A stretch of DNA of 64,000 nucleotides from Zingiber officinale (GCF_018446385.1 NC_055990.1:22811558-22875557); one strand, 5' to 3'. Counted from the first letter of the stretch, positions 1-10,307 are shown. Notes: generated from the sequence alone by a model not told the origin. Numbers and translations are program-made.

Positions 1-169
1 GCTTGCCCTTGGAGTTCGTTGGAGCTTTGAAGCCTTCCATTAGAGCAAACCATTGCTCTATCTCCATCATAAGAAAGTTTTCGATTCTTGATCTCCAAGA
101 ATCGAAGCTTGCCGATGTGTATGGTGGAGCCACCCTTGTGTCAAATCCAAGTCCATTTTGGAATTGCAT
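1..169 (-). CDS. Ty1/copia gag, N-terminal part, runs off the left edge
   Basis: An open frame on the minus strand starts with ATG at 169-167 and stays open to the window edge (56 codons). It begins MQFQNGLGFD and continues with a Trp-Arg pair (SFDSWRSRIENF) and a second Trp (EIEQWFALMEGF). This is the usual opening of copia Gag, the capsid-like protein that packages retrotransposon RNA in the cytoplasm. It lies about 120 bp downstream, on the same strand, of a tRNA primer-binding site and an LTR, the expected order for a copia element. The rest of gag and pol would lie left of the window. No stop or frameshift is seen in the visible part, so the copy may be fairly young. The copia assignment rests on context plus the Gag pattern. 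Confidence 0.8.
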   Translation of the reverse strand, partial: MQFQNGLGFDTRVAPPYTSASFDSWRSRIENFLMMEIEQWFALMEGFKAPTNSKGK

Positions 170-288
170 CTTGAAGTTGAGCTTGATAAAGTCTTGAACT
201 TGAAGAATTTGCTTCAACTTCTTCACCCCTCTAGCTTTTCTTATTATGCTTGACCCTTCCGGCGATGATTCCGGTGAAGAGCAACCTC

Positions 289-300
289 GCTCTGATACCA
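289..300 (-). promoter_or_regulatory. Retrotransposon primer-binding site (initiator tRNA-Met)
   Basis: On the minus strand these bases read TGGTATCAGAGC, the classic plant copia primer-binding site complementary to the 3' end of initiator tRNA-Met. It is two bases from the LTR end at 303. This marks 303-1821 as the 5' LTR of an element reading leftwards. Confidence 0.9.
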
Positions 301-848
301 CTTGTTAGGACCAAAAGTAGCTAGAGGGGGGGGGGGTGAATAGCTCGTCGCGTTCTCTCGTTGCTCAGCGTTGCTTGTTCCTTCAAAGATGTGCAGCGGA
401 AAATACAGAAACAAACACACAACGCTAACACGGTTGGTTTTACTTGGTATCCACCTCACAAGAGGTGACTAATCCAAGGATCCACACCAACACACGCACC
501 CTCCACTAAATAAAACTCTCATTTATGGTAACTACCAAGGGCGGAGAAGCCCTACAAGACTCAATACAAGAAGAGAGGGAAAGGATACAAGAAATACAAG
601 CTTACAATGAGTATAAACCCTAACCCTAGCTTCTCTTCTTGGCTTTGATCCGCCTCTTGACTTGGAAAACTTCCAAGATCCTTCAAGAACTGGCGATCTG
701 AGCTTTGTGAGTGCTGTGGAGGAGCTGGCGAGAAATCTGGAGTGAATCGGAGAAGAGATGCCGAAGGAAATGAACGCCTGCGGCCTTTATCGACGCCAAC
801 GGTCGGATCCCGATCGATTCGAATGTTCCCAATCGATCGGGGAGGCTT

Positions 849-1076
849 TGGATCGATCCACGGATCGATCCAGAGCGCCTCTGTGCTCTGGGAAAACGCC
901 TGGATCGATCCACGGATCGATCCAGCGCTTATCGCGCGAAGCAGCCGCGTCCCAATCGATCCACTGATCGATTGGGACCTCTGGATCGATCCACGGATCG
1001 ATCCAGAGGCTCTCTGTTCGCTGGGGAAGAAGATCGCTGGATCGATCAGACCTGATCGATCCATCGATCGATCCGG
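849..1076. repeat. Array of GATCGATC palindromes inside the family 1 LTR
   Basis: The self-complementary 12-mer TGGATCGATCCA, or its one-base variant CGGATCGATCCA, occurs as head-to-tail pairs at 849-872, 901-924 and 982-1005. Degenerate GATCGATC units follow to 1076. Long open frames rich in Asp-Arg-Ser or Gly-Ser-Ile across this block come from the repeat and are not taken as genes. Confidence 0.9.
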
Positions 1077-1139
1077 ACCGATTTTGTCCAAAACCAAGTC
1101 CCAACCCTCCCAAACCAACATTCGGTCAACCTTGACTGT

Positions 1140-1720
1140 TGGTATGTCATGCCTAGCATCTAGTCACTCCCTTGACCTGCTAGGACTCCTTACCAAGTGT
1201 CGGTCAATCCCTTGACCCACTTGGACTTTTCTCTGTGCCAAGTATCCGGTCAATCCCTTTGACCTACTTGGACTTTTCTTTCATGCCAAGTATCCAGTCA
1301 ATCCTTTGACCTACTTGGACTTCCCAGCACCAGATGTCCGATCATCCTTGATCCATCTGGATTTTCCCTTGCCCGGCTTCACTCACCGGGACTTTCACCT
1401 AGCTTCACTCACTAGGGTTTTCCATCCGCCTAGCTTCACTCACTAGGACTTTCACCGGCTTCACTCACCAGGATTTCCATCTGCCTAGCTTCACTCACTA
1501 GGACTTTCACCTGGCTTCACTCACCAGGATTTCCATCTGCCTAGCTTCACTCACTAGGACTTCCTTCTGCCTGGCTTCACTCACCAGGACTTTTCTTCTG
1601 CCTGGCTTCACTCACCAGGACTTTCATACTGCCTAGCTTCACTCACTAGGTCTTTCATTTTGCCTAACATCCCAGTTAGGACTTCCCAGTCAAGTATCCA
1701 GTCAACCTTGACCTACTTGA
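1140..1720. repeat. Covarying hairpin array in the family 1 LTR (left copy)
   Basis: Successive short inverted repeats have conserved loops and changing stems. Seven-bp stems include CCAAGTG/CACTTGG, CCAAGTA/TACTTGG and CCAGATG/CATCTGG. Five-bp stems around the loop CTTCACTCA include CCTAG/CTAGG, CCTGG/CCAGG and CCCGG/CCGGG. The same series lies inverted at 6427-7185. Confidence 0.85.
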
Positions 1721-1821
1721 CTCTTCTTCAATCAATATCTTATTGTCAAACATCTAAACCCAAACCAAGACTCAGCTTGGTTACCCAGGTCAACCTTGAC
1801 CTGAGGGATATTGCACCAACA

Positions 1822-2097
1822 CTCATAGTGTACTAGTGTAATTTATTAGTTAAGATAAATTAATACCTAATTACACTACAACCACTCTAATAGTTTGTCC
1901 CATTCCATCTTGGTTATGAACAACTATTTATAATTTATAAGAAACTGATGACATGAACTTCTGTGTGTCTCCTCACACCATGTTATCTTCAATATAAATT
2001 CAATAGACAACTATACTTCGCATAAATGTAGACATTTGACCAATGTGATTCTTAAATATTTATACAAAAAACTTGACTTTTAGTATACACTCTAACA
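1822..2097 (-). mobile_element. Truncated LTR of family 2, cut by the copia insertion
   Basis: Read on the minus strand from 2097, this starts TGTTAGAGTGTATAC and follows the first 280 or so bases of the solo LTR at 2716-5116 with moderate divergence. It stops at the edge of the family 1 LTR, which has evidently inserted into it. The remainder should lie beyond the copia element, outside the window. Confidence 0.8.
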
Positions 2098-2715
2098 AAT
2101 TATACTTAACCTAAATATATTGAGAACACCCTCTTGGAGCAGTTTGTGGATATCTAACTTCAGGCCAGCTAATGCTCCCAATGCTAAAATAAAAGTGGGC
2201 TCCCAACGGTAGTCACCTAACTCCGGGATGGGAGGAAGATCCATTTGCTAGCCGATCAACCAAAATACTGGCAAGTTTAAGTCGACAAAAAAATAATGAA
2301 ATTACCATCCCTTGTTGAAAAAAGACATTTTGTGAAAGAAGACATCCTTTGGTTAGTATTGAAAAATAAAAACCTGTGCATATAATTTCTTGGGGTAATA
2401 GAAGTAGTGAAAAACATGAAAATAAGGGAATGCAATATAATCAAAAAAGAATGACAACTCCATATAGTAGCCGAATAGAATTCGAGGCTAACTGTTAGAG
2501 AGGAATGTGGAAATATTGGAATATTTGAGAAAAGAAACTGGGAATGGGAAGGTGAAGGTCTCATAGAAATTGATCCTTGAAAAAACTAATATAACCTGGG
2601 GAAGATGATTATGTAATATTCCTTGAGAATCTCGAAGGAGAGCATGATCTAGTCTAGGTCCCCATCGTTGATATCATAAAGGGTGGAGGTATACCACAAA
2701 GTGGGAATATGTATG
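2098..2715. other. Gene-free stretch, probably body of an older element
   Basis: No convincing coding region, RNA gene or terminal repeat was found. Short open frames show no recognisable motif. The stretch lies between two insertions of the same LTR family and continues after the solo LTR at 5122. Confidence 0.5.
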
Positions 2716-5116
2716 TGTTAGAGTGTATACTGAAAGCCTAAGCTTTTGTAAACATTTATTTCGAATAAAGAATCACATTTGGTCAAATCATCTACATTTG
2801 TTGTAGTTGTTCAATTAATTTATATTGTAAATAACATAGTATGTAGTGTCACATACAGAAGATGATGTTATCAATACCTTATAAATTATAAACAGTAGCT
2901 CATGACCAAAATGGAAAGGAATAAACCATTGGAAGGTCATAGTGTAATTAGGAATTAGTTTATCTTGACTATATAATTACACTAGTACACTTAGAGTGTA
3001 TTGAGTAGGACAATTTGAGGTCGTTTCTTTTATACTGACTTTATAAAGGAACAAAACCTCAGTTATTATGGAAGTGTGTGCTCTTAATCCTAATATAATA
3101 ACAAGCACATATATTTGATATTTATTTCTTTAATTTATCAATGGGTGAGATTTAGTTCGATGAATCAATAAACTCGATAAGTTGGGAAATGATATTACTT
3201 ATAGTGTGTGTTATTGATTATAGAAGGAAACTGTGTCCTAGTAATCTAGGTTGATAATGTCCCCAAGATGAGCTCATAAAGATTGTCATGTTAAACCCTG
3301 CAGGTGGACTTAGTCCGACATGACGATAAGGTTGAGTGGTACTATTCTTGGATTAAGATATTGATTAAATGAGTTGTCAGTAACTCACTTAATTAGTGGA
3401 CATTCGACATCTTAAACACAGGGAGATTGATACACTCATAATAAGAAGGAGCCCAAAAATGTAATTTGGGATTCGTGCGGTAGTTCAATAATAGTTCTCT
3501 AGTGGAATGAATTATTATTGATAAAATTAAGTTGTGTGTTCGGGGCGAACACGGGATGCTTAATTTTATCGGGAGACCAAAACCAATTCCTCCTCTCGGT
3601 CCCTATCGTAGCCTCTTATTTATAGAGTACTATACCCACCTATACCCACCTTCATACCCATGAGAAGGGGGCTGGCCAAGATAGCTTGTGGTTCAAGCTA
3701 GGGCCGGCCAAGCCTTGGTTCATGGGTGGCCGGCCCTAGCTTGAACCCAAGCTTAGGTGGCCGACCCCCATTAAATTAAAAAGAATTTTAATTTTTATTA
3801 TGTGGAAGATATAATTTATTACAGAGAATTAAAATTAAAATATCTCTCTTTAAAAGATCTACAAAAGATTAAAAGAAAGAGATTAGATCTCTTTCCTTAT
3901 TTGTAGATTGGAAAGATATTTTATTTTTTCTCTTTGAAAAATTATTCACATGTTGAAAATTAAAATTATAGAAATTTCTTTTTATCAACCATGAAGGGAT
4001 TTTAAAAGGAAATTTTATTTTTTAAAATTTCTAAAGACAAATAAGGAAGGTTTAATTGTTGATTAAAATTATCCTATTTGCTCTACATGAGGTGGCCGGC
4101 CACATACAATTAATTAGGAAAATTTATTTAATTTTTCTTAATTAATTGTTGTCAAGGAAAGTTAAGGAAATTTTATTATAAATAAATTTCCTTATTTGCC
4201 AAAGCCAAGGAATATAAAAGAAGGGGTAGAGGTGCCTTCATGGGTTACAACTTCTATTGTTCTCTTCCTCTTATCCTTGGTGTTGTGGCCGACCATCATC
4301 CTCTCCCTCTCTTCCTCTTGTGGTGGCCGAATCCTTCATCTCCCTTGGAGCTCTTGCGATGGCCAGATACTACTTGAAGAAGAAGAAGAAGAAGGAGAGA
4401 AAGCTTGCATCTCTTGGAGCTTGGTGGTGTTTTGTTCTTCATCCTTGGTAAAGCTTCCTTGTTGTAGCCGAACCTAGCTAGGAAGAGAAGAAGGTGGTTG
4501 GTGGTTTCTCATCTTGGAAGATCGTTGCCCACACAACGTCCGAGGTTAGAAGAGGAATACGGTAGAAGATCAAGAGGTCTTTCTAAAAGGTATAACTAGT
4601 AATTTTTCTTTCCGCATCATACTAGTTATTTTTGGAAATAATACCAAATACAAGAGGCTTACGATTCTAGAATTTTGAATATGTTTTTCGATGTTGTGTT
4701 CTTTTGTTTTTTCTTTTCCTTGTGATTTGATTGTTCTTTTCGGTTAACCTAAAGTTATTTTAGGAAATTAAATATTAGCTTTCTATAAAAGGTTTTGTCT
4801 AGTCGGTGGTGGTTGCTCCCATATCCAAGAAGATCATGTGTCTCGCCACGTCAGTACTGGGAACCAATTATGAAAATTAATATTTAATGGAATTAATAAC
4901 TTAAGGTGACTTGGGTCGAACGTGTTAAGTTCCACAGGAGATCCAAGTCAAAACCTAAAAGAACAAATAGATTAAGTTTTGGATCAAACGTGTTAAGTTC
5001 CGCAAACGATCCAAAATTTAATTTAAAAGAACACATGGTAGCTAGGAAAAGGTTCAGACCTTTGTACAAAATTTTTGTACAGTGGAACTATTAGGTTTTC
5101 CGAGTAGCAACCAACA
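2716..5116 (+). mobile_element. Solo LTR, family 2 (2,401 bp)
   Basis: The block starts TGTTAGAGTG and ends GCAACCAACA. It is flanked by a perfect 5-bp target-site duplication, GTATG, at 2711-2715 and 5117-5121. No internal coding domain is present, so this is a single LTR left by LTR-LTR recombination. A TATA-like box (ATATAAAAG) near 4211-4219 on the plus strand, with several hundred bases after it, fits an LTR promoter and sets the strand. Two near-identical passages around 4907-5040 (GTGTTAAGTTCC then GATCCAA) form a short internal repeat. Open frames inside are short and unrecognised. Copia membership is likely but not proven. Confidence 0.9.
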
Positions 5117-5121
5117 GTATG

Positions 5122-5814
5122 GGGATGTCGAGGGTCATGGTTTAAAAAAAATGGAAAGATCATGTAATGTAAGGGAGAAACTTACAGATAAAGTCAAAAC
5201 CTAAGGAAAAATCATCGGTGACTATGAATGGCAAACATTGGAGAAGAAGAACGCATGAGTGACGCACCTATGCTAGCGACATTTATTAACCGTAAGGGTT
5301 TTGAAGCACAATAGTTCAATCTCAAGGACAAAAAGATGGGCTAATTACCATAGTCATCTAATCAAATGGTCTAAACAGTCAGAGGCCTAACCATCAGTTG
5401 TTGCCTTGAAAAAAAAATCAAACTAGCCAAAGGTAGGCAACGTGGTAGCATCGTGGGAAAATATATTTATGATGAATGTGGCAAGCAAATCATCACCCTG
5501 ATACACTATCACGCATATTACTGTGTATTACCGTGTGTTTATGACGCCTGACATGCCTCTTTTTAAGGTGGGTAGCACCAACGGTAAGCTTAACGGAGTA
5601 ATATCCTCCTGGGTAAGTGTGCCGATTGGAAAATTAAAACCTATGGAAGTCTAGTCAGTCAGTCTAAAGCCTCCTTCGACTACACATAAAGGGAAAACTT
5701 GTGATATGGCGGATGATCATGAGCCCCCCGGGTGGGGACCAAAGGTCAACAGGCCAGAGTATGTGCAGTCAAAGTCCAAGGTAGGTCAACTCGAGCAACC
5801 TACCTGGTGAACCT
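5122..5814. other. Gene-free stretch, older retroelement body
   Basis: This continues the sequence interrupted at 2715. No intact coding region is seen. It leads into the ~110-bp tandem array at 5815 and is probably part of the same old element. Confidence 0.45.
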
Positions 5815-6105
5815 TTCCCATGCCAATCGGACATCTCAGGGGCTAACTCCCCACTCGGATGCAATTAGGGCCTAGCTCCCCACTCAACTACTTACGGAGC
5901 TTTACTCCTCATGATACTCTGATCGACTAGAATCAATCAGACATCCCAGGGGCCTAGCTCCTCACTCGGATGTCATTGGGGCTATCTCCTTACTCAACTA
6001 CTTACAAGGCTATGCTCCTCATCACACTCTGATAGGCTAATGTCGATTGGACATCCCAGGGGTCCAACTCTCCACTCGGATAACTATTAAGGCCCAGCTC
6101 CCCAC
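5815..6105. repeat. ~110-bp tandem repeats, left part
   Basis: About two and a half units share phrases such as ATCCCAGGGG, CTCCCCACTCGGATG and CTCAACTACTTAC. The repeat signal recurs near 5824, 5934 and 6048, a period of 110-114 bp. The array resumes at 10308 after a solo LTR insertion. Confidence 0.85.
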
Positions 6106-6426
6106 TCAACTATTGGAATCGGAGCGCGACGGAATACATAGATTAAAATCATTTTTTTTTAATCATGGATCTCTTCATAGTACATATAGTTTTAAATAAA
6201 ATAACATAAAAACATACATCGAGTCCTTAATAGGCGTGAATGATATCACAAACAAAGAGCCTCACGTGTGACTTCTATAACAATATCCATGGGCACTAGA
6301 TCACGAACTTGATACGATATGTTAGGTGCTACCCTCTTGGATTGACAAAACTTTTTGGAAGTACTACTGATCCTTTTAATGGAAGAAAGAGAGAAGTGAA
6401 AAAGAGCTCATGCTTCCTGTTGGTGC

Positions 6427-7185
6427 AATATCCCTCAGGTCAAGGTTGACCTGGGTAACCAAACTGAGTCTTGGTTTGGGTTTAGATGTTTGACAATAAG
6501 ATATTGATTGAAGAAGAGTCAAGTAGGTCAAGGTTGACTGGATACTTGACTGGGAAGTCCTAACTGGGATGTTAGGCAAAATGAAAGTCCTGGTGAGTGA
6601 AGCCAGGCAGAAGAAAAGTCCTAGTGAGTGAAGCCAGGCAGAAGGAAGTCCTGGTGAGTGAAGCCAGGCAGAAGGAAGTCCTAGTGAGTGAAGCTAGGCA
6701 GATGGAAATCCTGGTGAGTGAAGCCAGGTGAAAGTCCTAGTGAGTGAAGCTAGGCAGATGGAAATCCTGGTGAGTGAAGCCAGGTGAAAGTCCTAGTGAG
6801 TGAAGCTAGGCAGATGGAAATCCTGGTGAGTGAAGCCAGGTGAAAGTCCTAGTGAGTGAAGCTAGGCAGATGGAAAACCCTAGTGAGTGAAGCTAGGTGA
6901 AAGTCCTGGTGAGTGAAGCCAGGCAAGGGAAAATCCAGATGGATCAAGGATGATCGGACATCTGGTGCTGGGAAGTCCAAGTAGGTCAAAGGATTGACTG
7001 GATACTTGGCATGAAAGAAAAGTCCAAGTAGGTCAAAGGATTGACCGGATACTTGGCACAGAGAAAAGTCCAAGTGGGTCAAAGGGATTGACCGGACACT
7101 TGGTAAGGAGTCCTAGCAGGTCAAGGGAGTGACTAGATGCTAGGCATGACATACCAACAGTCAAGGTTGACCGAATGTTGGTTTG
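6427..7185. repeat. Covarying hairpin array in the family 1 LTR (right copy)
   Basis: Twelve units around the loop TGAGTGAAG run from about 6587 to 6923. Their stems alternate between CCTGG/CCAGG and CCTAG/CTAGG; one unit (near 6620) is mispaired. Longer hairpins follow at 6935-6965 (CCAGATG/CATCTGG), 6977-7009 and 7024-7056 (CCAAGTA/TACTTGG), 7070-7103 (CCAAGTG/CACTTGG), 7112-7144 (CCTAGCA/TGCTAGG) and 7154-7181 (CCAACA/TGTTGG). Most loops hold an inner GGTCAA/TTGACC pairing. Confidence 0.88.
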
Positions 7186-7220
7186 GATGTTTGGGACTTG
7201 GTTTTGGACAAAAACCAAGT

Positions 7221-7434
7221 CGGATCGATCCGTGGATCGATCCAGCTCGGATCGATCGCTGGATCGATCCGACTGCCCCCAATCGATTACCGGATCGATC
7301 CGTGGATCGATCCAGATGTCCCAATCGATCGCTGGATCGATTGGGAGGCCGTCGCGCGATAAGCGCCGGATCGATCCGTGGATCGATCCAGCGCGCTTCA
7401 GAGCAAGCGCCGGATCGATCCGTGGATCGATCCA
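7221..7434. repeat. Array of GATCGATC palindromes (right copy)
   Basis: Paired 12-bp palindromes, CGGATCGATCCG followed directly by TGGATCGATCCA, start at 7221, 7291, 7367 and 7411. Single diverged units lie between them. The same array is in the inverted family 1 LTR at 849-1076. Confidence 0.92.
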
Positions 7435-9144
7435 AAGCCTCCCCGATCGATTGGGAACATTCGAATCGATCGGGATCCGACCGTTGGCGTCGTTTATAGC
7501 TGCAGGCGTTCGATGGCTGCGGCAAGAACTTCTCCGATTCACTCTAGAGCTCTCGCCAACTCCTCCACAGCGCTCACAAAGCTCAGATCGCCAGTTCTTG
7601 AAGGATCTTGGAAGCTCTCCAAGTCAAGAGGCGGATCAAAGCCAAGAAGAGAAGCTAGGGTTAGGGTTTTGTACTCATTGTAAGCTTGTAAGCTTGTATT
7701 TCTTGTATCCTTTCCCTCTCTTCTTGTATTGAGTATTGTAGGGCTTCTCCGCCCTTGGTAGTTACCACAAAGGAGAGTTTTATTTAGTGGAGGGTGTGTG
7801 TGTTGGTGTGGATCCTTGGATTAGTCACCTCTTGTGAGGTGGATACAAGTAAAACCAACCGTGTTAGCGTTGTGTGTTCGTTTCTGTATTTTCCGCTGCA
7901 CATCTTTGAAGGAACAAGCAACGCCGAGCACCGAGCGAACGCGACGAGCTATTCACCCCCCCCCCCCCCTAGCTACTTTTGGTCCTAACACTTCCAACCT
8001 TTCCAAGGGTGGGTATTTATAGCCTCCAAGAAAATTGAAGAGTTAAGGTCTCCATTAATTATTCATTTAAGTAGAATTATGTCCTCTATTAATTAGGAAG
8101 ATAAAGAGTTATGACCTCATTAATTCTTTATTTAAGTAAAATTATGATCTTCATTAATTCTTCAAGGAAGATAAAGAGTTATGACTCTTTAAATTTTCCA
8201 AGGATCACCATGATTGCATCTATCCAAATTCTTTACTCCCTCTTCTTTGAATCAAATAAAATCATATTTGATCTTGACCCGTATTAGCTTCTAATATTTC
8301 AGAATTAATTAATAATTCAATTAATTCTTATTGATTAATTTTAGTATCCACTAAAATATTCAATCATAGATAATGTTTATGTCTACGTGCTATGTATGCG
8401 ATCCTTTAGGTTTTATACACAAATGCAGTGTAAATCCATACATAGACTAAGGTAACCATCTAGCAATAATTTGTAATCACCGGACGTGATAAAATTAATT
8501 AGTCTTAAACTATAAAGCACAATGAATTGATTACTGTGTAATTCAATTTCTTCATCTAGCCTACATCCTAATTAATTCGGTACATTATGCATCATCATCA
8601 AATTAATTATTTTATTTTCAAGATATAATAAACTTCTCTTGATTGATAAAATCATTCCTCTTATGACCATAGATTTCAAGTCACTAATATCTCTATCAAG
8701 TAGCCAGGAAGTTAACTCCTAATTCAAGCGAGCGATAAATCTTTTATTGACTTAACACTATTCTCTATATACATTGTCATACATCCAACTACCGCATTAA
8801 TCACAATATGATTAAACACTGCTTTTAATGACGTCAAAGTACATAACTTTACACATAGAATAAATAAAAGTCTCAAGTTAAAAGATCAGTTAGACTAATT
8901 CATAAGAGAAATGACCAATGATACTTAATATGTGATTTTCTCTTAAGCGGATCATGTCCAATATACCTCTAAACTCAAGGAACCCCTAAGTCAACTTGGA
9001 TATTCATCCCTCGGTCTATCTCGACCTAATTATACTTAGCGTTGATCTAAATATCCATGTCCTCTCTAGATATCTATTCCATCAAAGATTGTTTTAAGAT
9101 TAATATACTCAATTAATCCATGGAACTTTATTATTAATCATATA

Positions 9145-10195
9145 TGTTAGGACCTTGATGTCCGCTAGAGGGGGTGAATAGCGTCTCACCCAAATCGTCG
9201 CTTCCTACAATGGTTAGTGTGCACAGCGGAAATACAAGATAAATACTAACAATAGAAAGCAAACCTAACACGTTGATTTAACGTGGTTTGGAGATAAAGC
9301 TCCTACTCCACGGCTGTCCGTAAGGTGGGCGATCCTGATCCGTCGGTGGATGATTCCACGGAGAACTTCCGGCTAGCTCGCGTAGCTCCTTGTGGGTGGA
9401 GAAACCTCGCCACAACCTCGTACAAGCACGCTAGATCACTTGGGCACTTGGAGACTCTAATTAGGGTTAACCACCACTAATTTCGTCAACTTCAACCAAG
9501 CTTCCAATGCTTGGTTATATAGGCCACGGGTTAGAAAACCCCGCCTACCACCGATCGCCAAAACATGCGATCGCTCTTCTTGAAATTCGACCCAACTACC
9601 GATACCAACCCTCTGTTTCACATTGCCGATCAGATCAGTCGACTGATGAAACCATCAGTCGGCTGCTACAGTACTGCTACAGTAACACTACAGTGTTACT
9701 ACAGTAAACCTTAATTTTGGGATTTTACCCCGAGTACATTCACTCAGCACTCGTTCTCGCCCGACCAACCTAGACCTAGCCTTCTAGCCTCCTCCATCAG
9801 CCTTGCGTCCCTCAGATGCCTCCCCATCCTTCACGTCTTGCCTTCTGGAGCTTCCATCGGCCTTGTCATTGTTGTCGGGTCTTCCTTTGCCAAGAGGTCG
9901 CGCCTCCGGGACTTCATCCATTGCCAAGTCACACTTAGACTTACGTTGCCAAGACTACATGCTTGGACTTACACCGCCAAGACTCATCCTTGGACTTTCC
10001 TCCTTTGCCAAGATCACACTTGGACTTACGTTGCCAAGACTACATGCTTGGACTTACACCACCAAGACTCACCCTTGGACTTTCCTTGTTGTACCTGTAT
10101 CCTGCACACTCACAATGCATATCAAATACAACAGTAAACCTAACTTAAACCTTTGCCCAAACATCAAAAACTAGGCTACCCAGATTGCTCCAACA
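9145..10195 (-). mobile_element. Solo LTR, family 3 (1,051 bp), related to family 1
   Basis: The plus strand reads TGTTAGGACC at the left end and GCTCCAACA at the right end. A perfect 5-bp duplication, ATATA, lies at 9140-9144 and 10196-10200. On the minus strand it opens TGTTGGAGCAAT and ends with CTATTCACCCCCTCTAGC and GGTCCTAACA, both close to family 1, so the families are related. It has its own series of short hairpins at 9930-10090. No coding domain is present. Confidence 0.93.
9930..10090. repeat. CCAAG/CTTGG hairpin series in the family 3 LTR
   Basis: GCCAAG and CTTGGAC alternate, separated by 6-8 variable bases, so each pair can fold as a short hairpin. The array design matches family 1 although the stem and loop sequences differ. 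Confidence 0.75.
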
Positions 10196-10307
10196 ATATA
10201 TGTACATGCAGAAAAGTAAATGATTAACGACAAATACTTGCCTTTATAAAATAATTATCCATAAAATATTTAAGGAGTGTCTTGTCACATAAGTGCACAC
10301 ACTAACA

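Larger units (their letters stand above)
303..1821 (-). mobile_element. 5' LTR of a Ty1/copia retrotransposon (family 1)
   Basis: On the minus strand this 1,519-bp block starts TGTTGGTGCAAT and ends TTGGTCCTAACA, with TGTT/AACA termini. It matches the solo LTR at 6418-7990 along its length in opposite orientation, apart from small gaps. It is followed on the minus strand by the primer-binding site and gag. The next five bases on its outer side (1822-1826, CTCAT) should recur beyond the missing 3' LTR, outside the window. Inside are a palindrome array (849-1076), a series of covarying hairpins (about 1140-1720) and a G-run near 326-337. It interrupts an LTR of another family (1822-2097). Confidence 0.88.
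6418..7990 (+). mobile_element. Solo LTR, copia family 1 (1,573 bp)
   Basis: The block starts TGTTGGTGCAAT and ends TTGGTCCTAACA. It is flanked by a perfect 5-bp duplication, CTTCC, at 6413-6417 and 7991-7995. It is the inverted relative of the 5' LTR at 303-1821. No primer-binding site follows it, so it is a solo LTR. It contains a covarying hairpin array (6427-7185), a palindrome array (7221-7434), a pyrimidine-rich passage near 7690-7735 and a C-run near 7957-7970. It sits just beside the TATA box of the family 4 LTR. Open frames of 100-185 codons across the palindromes are repeat artefacts. Confidence 0.95.
6111..10307 (-). mobile_element. Solo LTR, family 4, carrying two nested solo LTRs
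   Basis: The two halves of the tandem array are separated by a block with a 5-bp duplication, TCAAC, at 6106-6110 and 10308-10312. On the minus strand the block starts TGTTAGTGTGTGC and ends CGATTCCAATA. The last bases look like an original AACA changed to AATA. Removing the two nested insertions and their duplications leaves about 1.56 kb. A good TATA box, CTATAAATACC on the minus strand (TATA core 8014-8021), sets the orientation. No coding domain remains. Confidence 0.82.

Noticed and set aside
561..1215. Several overlapping open frames of 70-186 codons on both strands
   Set aside because: They cross the palindrome array; their Asp-Arg-Ser and Gly-Ser-Ile repeats are simply the GATCGATCC repeat read in different frames.
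4196..4477. 93-codon frame in the solo LTR
   Set aside because: Leu/Ser-rich reading of LTR R-U5 sequence; no recognisable protein.
6580..6930. Regular ~28-bp repeat units resembling a CRISPR array
   Set aside because: The context is a plant LTR; units are head-to-tail LTR repeats without unique spacers.
7033..7732. Open frames of 101-185 codons on both strands
   Set aside because: Same repeat artefact in the second LTR copy.
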